Position numbers and translations under genes: made by a program. The notes beneath the pieces were generated by a model that was not told where the DNA came from, did not search any database, and saw only the letters and a list, made by a program, of their open reading frames with translations. Of a stretch of DNA of 64,000 bases, positions 20,867 to 28,301 are shown one piece after another. The stretch covers positions 62,001 to 126,000 of the forward strand of contig NZ_LSGQ01000027.1 of NCBI RefSeq assembly GCF_001675285.1. The letters are read 5' to 3'. The stretch comes from Elizabethkingia miricola (GTDB lineage: Bacteria > Bacteroidota > Bacteroidia > Flavobacteriales > Weeksellaceae). The stretch's first letter is position 1. The number at the start of each line of letters is the position of its first letter.

Positions 20867-22936
20867 TTATTTAAAAAATGAGTTCTGCCAGCTTACTGAT
20901 GGTGCGGCATGCGGTATATTATCATCTGGCTGTTCTATGGTTTCTACCGTCTCAGGATCCGAAGTCTGAAAAGTTCTGACGTCAATTCCTGGAATAAAGA
21001 AGCTATTTTTAGGAGCTGGCTTCCGTTGCTTGATAACATTGATACTCTGTAATGCCTTTTCCTGTTTACGGATAAAGCTCTCAACAGTCATCACATAAGC
21101 GCTTTGGATCTCTCTGGCTTTTTTATCGTCTTCTGTACGTTCAATAACAGCTCTGTTGTATCGTGGCATTTCCTGAACTTCACAGATAAAACGGCCATCA
21201 TAGAAAGCTAAAGCCTTTAAAACTTTTCCTCTGTTATCATCAATCCAGTAGACCATCAGCTCTTTTCCTTCAACTACTTTAAGAGCATTGATAAGCTCAT
21301 CACCTCGGCAGATCTCGCCATTCATAGCAATAGCTCTTTTCTTCCCTTGTAGATTTATATAACCACCATTACAAGATGTTTCCTGTGGATATCCTAAATA
21401 TGGAAGGATGGTCTGCCAATTGGTTGGCCTTAATTCCGGGTGTTGCATTTCTAAGAAATATTCCCAGCGTGTCTTTTCTGTTTCCTCCATATGAGGCGAA
21501 TTATTAAGAGTGTAGATATCTTCTATAGCACCTTCAATAATTTGTTCATAAGGGATTTTTGGAACTTTATCTGGTCCTGACTGGTTGGCTTCACTTTTAG
21601 CAGTTGGTCTAGCGATCCAGCCCTCACGTTCCTTTTCAATACCGTAACGAAGAATACCGTTATCTCTTTCTATACGCTTACCACGTGCATTATTTGCTTC
21701 TATTCTTACATTTTGGAACATGTTACCTTCTTTTAAAAAGGTATCTACAAAACTGCTATTTAACGACATTTCAGCCTCTAGTCCATCAGGTAGATTTATG
21801 CCCCATTCAGTATAGTTTCTAAGCATTTGGCGGTAAAACTCTTTGATAATACCTTCTTTTGATTTTCCGTATACAAAAACCGTTATACATCCGGAAGCAA
21901 CGTCTAAACCATTGTAAAACCATACTCTTTCTCCTGAAAGATCTTTAAACGGTGGTTGTCTATCATCAATTGATATTAAGGATCCGGCAAATGTTGGACG
22001 CTCCAACTGATGGTGAATAACAAATTGATTCATATATTGCTGACGATCTCCGGATCTGCTCTTATAAGTTGCTGCTTTATTTTCCCATTTAGCCAGCCAA
22101 TTAGAAACCGTACGCTCAGAAAGCTTTGGATATTCTTTTGGATCGTATATTTCTGCGGTATCTTCATTATAAACCAATGCGTATCCTGAAAGAAAAGCAT
22201 CATAAGTACGATAGATCTCCGTTGGTGTAGGTTTGTGTCCAATTGTTTTAAACAATCCGTTTAAAATTGTATTTACTGCATCATCTACCTTTATTGGATT
22301 TTGCTTCCGCTTACCCTCAGCATCTTTAATTAAAGAAAAGAAGTTATATGGCCACTCTCGGTCTCCATAATTAAATGGAGTTTCAAACGCATTTAAAGTC
22401 TCTTTAAATCTGGTTGGATGCGTTGGGATATTGTGCTCTAGCTTAAATTTCTCTAACAGAATAGGATTGAACGTTTTACTTTCTTCACATAAAAAGTTGT
22501 AAATACCTCTTAGTGACATTCCTGTCTTAATACGCTCCGCTGCATGTCTTGAACGCAAATGCAATAAGCTTATTAATACGCTGGCATTAGTGATGTATCT
22601 TTGCTGTTCCTCAGGTCTCATATATAATCCATCAGGACGACGAAACGACGTATAGAAATCAACAGCTATTGCATCGGTCTTGTAGAAATACAATAGATTA
22701 TGCTCCAATAGGCGCGGATCTCCAAGTTCCTTCTGTATATGTGTAGGAAGGCTGTCAAAATCAACTATAAGCTTTCTGTTTTTACCACCTCCATTTTGTA
22801 AGGCTTTTACACCATACACATTATTACGATTTTGACTTATTGCCTTGGATAATACATTTTGACTGCTCCAATAGTATGGGACCAGCTCATCAACCAGAAC
22901 GGCTATTTTATTAGATTCATTCCAGAATTGTGGCAT
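20867..22936 (-). CDS. MuA-type DDE transposase
   Basis: 689 aa, close to the 663 aa of MuA. The N-terminal part (~1-300) has end-binding helical domains. The catalytic domain starts at SLISIDDRQPPF (first Asp D324/D325). The next acidic site is LEAEMSLNSSF, with E389 where Asp is usual, and GKRIERDNG gives the final Glu E423. The C-terminal beta-barrel and MuB-contact region (PSVSWQNSF at the end) follow. It catalyses strand transfer for integration and replicative transposition. The start is 3 bp after the upstream small gene, and the MuB-type gene follows. Confidence 0.92.
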   Translation of the reverse strand: MPQFWNESNKIAVLVDELVPYYWSSQNVLSKAISQNRNNVYGVKALQNGGGKNRKLIVDFDSLPTHIQKELGDPRLLEHNLLYFYKTDAIAVDFYTSFRRPDGLYMRPEEQQRYITNASVLISLLHLRSRHAAERIKTGMSLRGIYNFLCEESKTFNPILLEKFKLEHNIPTHPTRFKETLNAFETPFNYGDREWPYNFFSLIKDAEGKRKQNPIKVDDAVNTILNGLFKTIGHKPTPTEIYRTYDAFLSGYALVYNEDTAEIYDPKEYPKLSERTVSNWLAKWENKAATYKSRSGDRQQYMNQFVIHHQLERPTFAGSLISIDDRQPPFKDLSGERVWFYNGLDVASGCITVFVYGKSKEGIIKEFYRQMLRNYTEWGINLPDGLEAEMSLNSSFVDTFLKEGNMFQNVRIEANNARGKRIERDNGILRYGIEKEREGWIARPTAKSEANQSGPDKVPKIPYEQIIEGAIEDIYTLNNSPHMEETEKTRWEYFLEMQHPELRPTNWQTILPYLGYPQETSCNGGYINLQGKKRAIAMNGEICRGDELINALKVVEGKELMVYWIDDNRGKVLKALAFYDGRFICEVQEMPRYNRAVIERTEDDKKAREIQSAYVMTVESFIRKQEKALQSINVIKQRKPAPKNSFFIPGIDVRTFQTSDPETVETIEQPDDNIPHAAPSVSWQNSFFK

Positions 22937-22939
22937 AAC

Positions 22940-23077
22940 TTATTGAATTTTATTATCAAAAGTTTTTGAGGTTGTCCACATAAACAATCCTCCAAATAGT
23001 AAATGAGTGGTACGGACTTCAACGATATCAGAATCTAATACATAGAATGTCACTCTGTTTTTAGAATAGATCTTCAT
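22940..23077 (-). CDS. small early phage protein, 45 aa
   Basis: 45 aa from the ATG at 23,077, 1 bp after the stop of the 67-aa gene. The longer in-frame form starting at 23,215 would overlap that gene completely and is rejected. The product (KIYSKNRVTFYVLDSDIVEV, then HLLFGGLFMWTTS) is hydrophobic in its centre. Function unknown; it precedes the transposase gene. Confidence 0.5.
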   Translation of the reverse strand: MKIYSKNRVTFYVLDSDIVEVRTTHLLFGGLFMWTTSKTFDNKIQ

Positions 23078-23078
23078 G

Positions 23079-23282
23079 TTATTTATTTTTAAATTCTCTA
23101 ATTTTTTGAAGGGTAGCGTTAGCCATCTCATGGTATTTTTTTTCAATATTTTGAGCTGTGCGACTATGCTTTTGCTTTCTAATGCACTCTCTAACAAAAT
23201 ATGTTGATACCTCAAACTCCTCCGCTAAAGCTTTTACAACAGCCGTATTGTAAGTCTGTCTTTTTTTTGTAGGTTTGTCCAT
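23079..23282 (-). CDS. early small HTH-like protein (Ner-like position)
   Basis: 67 aa, basic. TYNTAVVKALAEEFEVSTYFVRECI (about residues 10-34) reads as a helix-turn-helix, followed by a basic helical tail. It is the first gene of the leftward early operon, divergent from the repressor and facing the operator repeats at 23,317-23,360. This is the position of Ner in Mu, a second negative regulator. Role inferred from position and the HTH pattern. Confidence 0.65.
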   Translation of the reverse strand: MDKPTKKRQTYNTAVVKALAEEFEVSTYFVRECIRKQKHSRTAQNIEKKYHEMANATLQKIREFKNK

Positions 23283-23316
23283 TGTTTTCTTTGTTTTAAT
23301 TATGAAACAAATATAT

Positions 23317-23360
23317 ACACAAATTGTTTATTTAAGAAAATATTTTACACAAATTGTTTA
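23317..23360. promoter_or_regulatory. repressor/early operator: two ACACAAATTGTTTA direct repeats
   Basis: ACACAAATTGTTTA occurs at 23,317-23,330 and again at 23,347-23,360, 30 bp apart, each with an internal ACAA-A-TTGT dyad. They lie in the 83-bp gap between the divergent early operon and the repressor ATG (23,366), the expected site for the lysis-lysogeny switch. Confidence 0.75.
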
Positions 23361-23365
23361 ACAAA

Positions 23366-23992
23366 ATGGATAAGTCGCTGATTTTAAATGAAATAAAATC
23401 GTACTATAATATTAAATCTGATACCGATTTTGCACATTTTCTTGGTGTAAAACCACAGACATTGTCAAATTGGAAGGCTAGAAATAGCATGGATTACGAT
23501 TTAATTTACACAAGATGTGTAGAAATTGATGCTAACTGGCTATTAACGGGAAAAGGAGAAATGTTGAAAAGAAAACAAAATGAAGAATCAACAGATACTC
23601 CTACCATAATTGACATTGCAATAGGTGATAGAATTAAAGATCTAAGATTATCGAAAGATCTTAAACAAAAAGATATTGCAGAAATTTTAGAAATGGATCC
23701 CAGTCAATATAGTAAGATTGAAAGCAGTAAACTTATGCCAACACTTTTACAGGTAATGCAAATAAGTAAAATACTAAATGAAAGCATAGATTATATTGTA
23801 TCAGGCAGGAAAAGTGAGAAAGAACCTTCAGTTTATCAGGAAATAAATGTTGCGCTTAAAGATCAAATAGAACTTCTAAAAGAAAATAAGAAGCTTTTAG
23901 AAAATGAAATAAATACTCTCAAAAGCAGCCGTTCGGAGAATAAAACATATCGTCCTTACACTTCTGAATCTAAATCAGAATTAGAAAAGTAA
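23366..23992 (+). CDS. prophage repressor with two HTH domains
   Basis: 208 aa from the ATG at 23,366, chosen over a TTG four codons upstream that lies inside the operator. Residues ~1-65 are a CI-like HTH (DTDFAHFLGVKPQTLSNWK ... ANWLLTGKGEML), typical of Bacteroidota phage repressors. Residues ~85-150 are a second, XRE-type HTH (IGDRIKDLRLSKDLKQKDIA, then DPSQYSKIES). A coiled coil follows (IELLKENKKLLENEINTL), probably for dimerisation. No LexA-like peptidase domain is seen, so induction would not use RecA-driven self-cleavage. Divergent from the early operon. Confidence 0.85.
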   Translation: MDKSLILNEIKSYYNIKSDTDFAHFLGVKPQTLSNWKARNSMDYDLIYTRCVEIDANWLLTGKGEMLKRKQNEESTDTPTIIDIAIGDRIKDLRLSKDLKQKDIAEILEMDPSQYSKIESSKLMPTLLQVMQISKILNESIDYIVSGRKSEKEPSVYQEINVALKDQIELLKENKKLLENEINTLKSSRSENKTYRPYTSESKSELEK

Positions 23993-24181
23993 CAACTACG
24001 CATAACTTTTAAATATATAGGAAAAAACATCTACTATCTATTTTGTTGATTATCAATAGGATAATATTAAATAATAAATATAAACAAATGTAATTAAATA
24101 CATTTTAAGCTTATTTTTATGCTATTTTAATGCACTTTTTTACGTTTAATATCTGTACATGATATAAAAAAAACTGTGTTT

Positions 24182-24217
24182 TGGTAATCCAAATGGTAAT
24201 CCAAACGGTAATGCAAG
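24182..24217 (+). repeat. three 12-bp tandem repeats (TGGTAATCCAAA)
   Basis: TGGTAATCCAAA twice without interruption (24,182-24,193 and 24,194-24,205), then the variant CGGTAATGCAAG (24,206-24,217). They lie about 340 bp inside the prophage edge. Candidates for transposase- or enhancer-binding sites; function not known. Confidence 0.7.
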
Positions 24218-24261
24218 TGTTTTTTTTAGTTATTTTTATGATTTAATTCCAAGCAAAAAAA

Positions 24262-24297
24262 TGATCTCCAGCTTTACATTTATAAAGCTGGAGATCA
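24262..24297 (-). terminator. rho-independent terminator facing into the prophage
   Basis: 15-bp perfect stem (TGATCTCCAGCTTTA and its complement) with a 6-nt loop, followed on the minus strand by seven T residues. It would stop leftward transcription entering from the host side, protecting the repressor/early region from antisense read-through, or end a small unannotated leftward RNA. Confidence 0.85.
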
Positions 24298-24408
24298 CAA
24301 TTAATACTTCCAAAATATGCCTTATACAGGCTTGTATTGTAGTATTTCTATTTATCGCAGTAGCAAATACCTTTAATTAAATAAAGCTTCTTTAAATCAC
24401 TTTTAAAA

Positions 24409-24448
24409 TTGTACAATAACTGTACAAAACTGTGTAACTTTTACATTT
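24409..24448. promoter_or_regulatory. pair of 8-3-8 palindromes near the prophage end, related to the late operators
   Basis: TTGTACAA-TAA-CTGTACAA (24,409-24,427) matches the 19-bp palindromes at 4.8 kb. Exactly 21 bp on, CTGTGTAA-CTT-TTACATTT (24,430-24,448) has the same 8-3-8 geometry with a weaker dyad. The same protein may bind both regions. Confidence 0.55.
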
Positions 24449-24471
24449 CGTTACATCCTAAATTTTAAGGC

Positions 24472-24506
24472 AAAAAGCCTGAAACGCTTGTAGAATCGGG
24501 CTTTTT
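24472..24506. terminator. AT-rich hairpin near the prophage edge
   Basis: AAAAAGCCTGA (24,472-24,482) and TCGGGCTTTTT (24,496-24,506) can pair with one mismatch-type position and a 13-nt loop, and runs of A and T flank both sides, so it could terminate in either direction. A second GGGCTTTTTT follows on the plus strand. Confidence 0.5.
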
Positions 24507-24555
24507 AGGGCTTTTTTATATTCCTTCACTTCTTAACAATTAGTATTACCCCTCA

Positions 24556-25693
24556 TACATACGGCCAGCAGGGAAATGACAATATATTATTGGAAAATTC
24601 CGACAGAGATTATTATGCTTATCAGGATATCTACGGAATCAACAACTTTGGAGATGGCAAACCAGTTCTATCACTGAGAAAACAAGGAAATAAAGATTTG
24701 AAATGGGAAACATCTAAAAACCTGAATGCAGGGATTGAAATTTCGCTATTAAAAAACAGAATTAGCCTGAATGCAGATTACTTCGAAAGAAAAGTATCGG
24801 ATATGATCTATACCCTTCCCCTGCCTCCTTCTAATGCAGGATCATATATCAGATATGGTAACATTGGCGACATGATCAACAGAGGGGTTCAGGCTAATAT
24901 CAATATAGATATTCTGCGTTCTGACCAGTTACAATGGAGTTTTTATGCAAATGCGACTCATTATAAAAATAAAATAACCAAACTACCTGCAGAGCAAAGA
25001 AGCACAGGACTGGTTTCGGGTTTATTTATTCTGACTGAAGGTGGAGACAGATATACCTATTATCTGAAGAAATTTGCAGGTACAGACCCCAATAATGGTG
25101 ATGCACTTTGGTACCGAACCAATATAAACCCTAATACCAAAAAGGAGGAAACTACTGTTACCAATAATTATAAAGAGGCAACTGATTACAATACGGGCAA
25201 ATCGGCCATTCCAAAAGTATATGGTGGCTTCGGTACTGATTTTACCTATAAAGGATTCAACCTGGCAGTTAATTTCGCTTATCAGTTTGGCGGTTATGGC
25301 TATGACGACATCTACAGAAGTCTATTTCATTCCGATACCTATGCTTCCAACTATTCAACAGACTTAGATAAAACATGGACACCGGAAAACCCGAATGCTG
25401 CATTACCACGTGTAGACCTTAATTCGACTAATCAAAACGGAAACTCTACACTGTATCTTATAAAATCAGATTATATAAGTCTTCAGGATATAACACTGTC
25501 TTATCAGCTGCCTCAGGATTTCACGAAGCAGATAGGTCTGTCAGCACTCAAAATTTATCTTACAGGAAACAATCTCTACTTATGGTCTAAAAGAAAAGGC
25601 TATGATCCCAGAGCCTCATTAACGGGCGTATCTAACTCATACAGATACTCATTACTTTCAAGCGTTTCTTTAGGCTTCAAACTCAATTTTTAA
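24556..25693 (+). pseudogene. susC/ragA-type TonB receptor, 3' fragment cut by the prophage
   Basis: About 378 codons of the C-terminal beta-barrel of a SusC-like outer-membrane receptor. The in-frame residues just after the proposed junction (TYGQQGNDNILLENSDRDYY) are a conserved mid-barrel SusC motif, and the chain ends with the barrel signature SLGFKLNF. A complete SusC has about 1,000 residues, so the plug and most of the barrel are missing and must lie beyond the other prophage end. The upstream frame runs into prophage DNA and a TAG at 24,506. The fragment ends 5 bp before susD, so susD may now lack its promoter in this lysogen. Confidence 0.88.
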
Positions 25694-25698
25694 AACAT

Positions 25699-27165
25699 AT
25701 GAAAACAATAAAATATTTTATCACAGCACTATCTATAGGCACAATCATTAACAGTTGTTCCAGCGACCTGAATACTTTGCCAAACGGAGACATTTCGGGT
25801 GAACAACTGAACGATGATAAAACAAAAGCTGAAAAAATCCTGGGTGGGATTTATCTGGATCTGCGCAGTAATGGAGCCGGCGGAACAACGCTGCATTCCG
25901 ACTTTGGTATTATGGCTATAAAAGCAGGAGCAGATCTTATGTCAAATGATGTAATACAAGCCACCAACCAGCATTTAGGTATGTTCTATAATTATGATGC
26001 TACAAACGCAAATAATTCTGCTGCTGAATTTGTCTGGACTACTTTCTATGCCAGAATATTTGTAATCAATAAACTCCTGAATGATTTAAAAAACGATAAT
26101 AGTACAGCTAACAGAGCCATTGCTGGGCAGCTACATGCGCTAAGAGCTTACTCTTACTTTTACCTGATTCGTTTCTATGCCAACGACTACAAAGAGCACA
26201 AACAGGATCCGGGGCTTCCTTTGGTATTAACGAATGATAATCAAAGCCAGGGACTTTCCAGATCTACAGTAGCCGAGGTATATCAGCAGATTACCAAAGA
26301 TATTGAAGAAGCCATTGTCCTTTTAGGCAGCTATGCACGCTCTTCCAGAGCTCAGATAGATCAAAGAACGGCTAAAGCAATTGCTTCTGAAATATATCTG
26401 CAAACCGGAGATTATGCTAAAGCGGGGAAATATGCTAATGAAAGCAGACAGGGAATAGCACTGATGACGGAAAATGATTACACCACAACTGGCTTTTCGA
26501 ATATCAATAATCCGGAAGTAATATGGGGTTTTCATAATACTACAGCTACCATGAGTATTGGTAACTATTATGCTTCCTTTTTCTCTATGTTCGACAATAC
26601 AAACAGAGGTTATGCCGGAGCAGCGCAAATTTATAAGCTGATAGATAAAAGACTTTATGATGCTATCCCGGGGACCGATTACCGTAAAAAAGTATTTAAT
26701 GGCAGTCAGAAATCAGATTATACTTTTAACGGAACTGAAAGAAATTACCCGCCATATGTAAGCTGGAAGTTTAAAGATCCTACTTTGTTTGAAGGTGATT
26801 ATATCTATATCAGAGCTTCTTCTTTATATTATACAGAAGCTGAAGCATTGGCAAGACAAGGTCGTGAGGCTGAAGCCAGACAGGTTCTTTACGATATCAC
26901 CTCCCAAAGAGATAAAGCTTATACTTTATCTTCCAAAGCAGGAAATGAACTTATCAATGAGATCATCCTTCATAAAAGAATCGAACTTTGGGGAGAAGGT
27001 TATGCATGGTTTGATATGAAACGACTGAATACACCACTGGAGAGAATATATCCCGGAACTAACCATACTTTTGGAAGATTCAATCTAGCACCTGATAAAT
27101 TCAAATTCCAAATCCCAAATAAAGAAATTAATAACAATCCACAGATCAAACAAAATGAATCTTAA
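25699..27165 (+). CDS. SusD/RagB-family glycan-binding lipoprotein
   Basis: 488 aa outer-membrane lipoprotein. Signal peptide II with lipobox IINSC (Cys about residue 20). Then SusD-type TPR-like helices: QLHALRAYSYFYLIRFYAND (about 136-155), TKAEKILGGIYLDL near the N-terminus, and the conserved C-terminal INEIILHKRIELWGEGYAWFDMKRLN, the SusD signature helix. It pairs with the SusC receptor encoded just upstream to capture oligosaccharides or peptides at the cell surface. Because susC is broken, substrate import through this pair is probably lost while the prophage is present. Confidence 0.93.
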   Translation: MKTIKYFITALSIGTIINSCSSDLNTLPNGDISGEQLNDDKTKAEKILGGIYLDLRSNGAGGTTLHSDFGIMAIKAGADLMSNDVIQATNQHLGMFYNYDATNANNSAAEFVWTTFYARIFVINKLLNDLKNDNSTANRAIAGQLHALRAYSYFYLIRFYANDYKEHKQDPGLPLVLTNDNQSQGLSRSTVAEVYQQITKDIEEAIVLLGSYARSSRAQIDQRTAKAIASEIYLQTGDYAKAGKYANESRQGIALMTENDYTTTGFSNINNPEVIWGFHNTTATMSIGNYYASFFSMFDNTNRGYAGAAQIYKLIDKRLYDAIPGTDYRKKVFNGSQKSDYTFNGTERNYPPYVSWKFKDPTLFEGDYIYIRASSLYYTEAEALARQGREAEARQVLYDITSQRDKAYTLSSKAGNELINEIILHKRIELWGEGYAWFDMKRLNTPLERIYPGTNHTFGRFNLAPDKFKFQIPNKEINNNPQIKQNES

Positions 27166-27205
27166 ATAAAGTATATCAATCTTAAAAGAGCAAGAGCACA
27201 ATAAA

Positions 27206-27231
27206 AAGGCAACATTTCAGGATGTTGCCTT
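27206..27231. terminator. hairpin between susD and the converging lyase-like gene
   Basis: AAGGCAACAT / ATGTTGCCTT, 10-bp perfect stem with a 6-nt loop. On the minus strand it is followed by TTTTTATTG, so it serves the leftward gene; it can also act on the susD transcript. Confidence 0.8.
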
Positions 27232-27272
27232 ACTTTGTTAATTAAAATATAACCATATGAAGCACCTGAATA

Positions 27273-28115
27273 CTATTTTCCAAATATTTTTATATCATCA
27301 TGATAAGCTATTCGTGTACCGGAATGCGGGACTCCGTATATCCCCCATTTCACATATCCGAACTGTCCATTAGGACTATCACCTGTATAAGTTCTTATGT
27401 TTGAATACTCTTTTACAAGCGTATAATCGCTGCTTCCCGGAAGTTTAACGTAATATCTCAGATTTCCCGTGTTGGTAGACGACCAGGTCACATCTACACG
27501 AAAATCAAGCCACTGATTGATATAAGGTGTTATATCGGGTACTAAATCTACTAATGATGTATCCGGATTTCTTGTTCTTATAGCATTGCGTACTACTCTT
27601 ATCATAACAGGAACATAAGGAGGACCTGTTATTTTACATTGAAAAAGGTTGGTTTCTTTTATAGGATCATTGGCATTCCACAGCGGCCAATCTTTTAAAA
27701 GTACACTAAATTCATATCTCCGGATATCTCCGTCGTGGAAACGCGCTGCCTGAACTGCCATTGCATCCGACTCGCTTCTGTAATTTCCATCAGAAAAATA
27801 CGCAGGATCCCCCTCTACTACCTTATGCGCAATAGCATAATTATTACCCGTACTTCCTGTTCGTGGTACCATATATGCAGCATCCGGAGCTGTAGCACTT
27901 GTTCCGTTTACACCGGGAATACCAGAGTCTGTTGTATTGGTTTCGTAATTAACTTCTAATAATTTCTGATATGTATCCGCAGCAACATTTTTCTGCCCTA
28001 TGTCTGCATTGGGGTTAATATCTGAATTCATTTCTGATCCGGCAGTACGACAGGAACTGCCCAATAGCAGTAATAAAAATAGCGCACAACTGCCTAATGC
28101 ATTTATTTTTTTCAT
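27273..28115 (-). CDS. polysaccharide lyase-like lipoprotein (heparin lyase I fold)
   Basis: 280 aa. Lipoprotein signal LLLLLGSSC. The mature part has the jelly-roll pattern of heparin-lyase-I-like and alginate-lyase-like enzymes: YRSESDAMAVQAARFHDGDIRRYEFSVLL (about 112-140), then YINQWLDFRVDVTWSS (about 205-220) and the terminal strand GTRIAYHDDIKIFG, where a Trp or Tyr plus IYHD motif is usual. It would cleave acidic polysaccharide at the cell surface, fitting the neighbouring SusC/SusD pair. Convergent with susD, so separately transcribed. Substrate uncertain. Confidence 0.72.
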   Translation of the reverse strand: MKKINALGSCALFLLLLLGSSCRTAGSEMNSDINPNADIGQKNVAADTYQKLLEVNYETNTTDSGIPGVNGTSATAPDAAYMVPRTGSTGNNYAIAHKVVEGDPAYFSDGNYRSESDAMAVQAARFHDGDIRRYEFSVLLKDWPLWNANDPIKETNLFQCKITGPPYVPVMIRVVRNAIRTRNPDTSLVDLVPDITPYINQWLDFRVDVTWSSTNTGNLRYYVKLPGSSDYTLVKEYSNIRTYTGDSPNGQFGYVKWGIYGVPHSGTRIAYHDDIKIFGK

Positions 28116-28301
28116 AAAATAATATTTAAGATTGGTATTACGAATGTAAATATTCTTACCATAAATTATTTACAACACAATAAATTTATTACTAATACGT
28201 TTTCGTTAAATTTTATCTGAATTATCATTTTGTAATACTGAATTGAAATACTGACATTAATTTATATTTTAGCAAAACCAAATCTAAATATTACTAAAAC
28301 C

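Larger units (their letters stand above)
1..24555. mobile_element. Mu-like transposable prophage with a DGR (one end; partial)
   Basis: Seen: repressor, MuA-type DDE transposase, MuB-type ATPase, DUF3164 and Gp16-like early proteins, plus terminase, DUF935 portal, Mu F-like protein, capsid, contractile sheath and tube. This is the gene content of Mu-like transposable myophages. The repressor-proximal end lies just before a susC fragment. I place the edge near 24,555, where a CA dinucleotide (the Mu family ends in TG...CA) precedes host susC codons. Tape measure, baseplate, fibre and lysis genes must lie left of position 1. The exact end and a 5-bp target duplication cannot be confirmed because the other junction is outside the window. 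Confidence 0.93.
23993..24555. other. prophage end region, no gene
   Basis: About 560 bp without a credible gene between the repressor and the host susC fragment. It holds a dyad ATATC...GATAT around TGTACA (about 24,149-24,165), three 12-bp tandem repeats, a strong terminator facing into the prophage, a late-type palindrome pair and a second hairpin near the edge; those with firm coordinates are listed separately. Some of these should be transposase end-binding sites, but I cannot tell which. Confidence 0.7.

Noticed and set aside
24590-25693. Independent TonB receptor gene starting at TTG 24,590
   Set aside because: The frame continues upstream with conserved SusC residues to the prophage edge, and the product lacks signal, plug and most of the barrel; it is a fragment.
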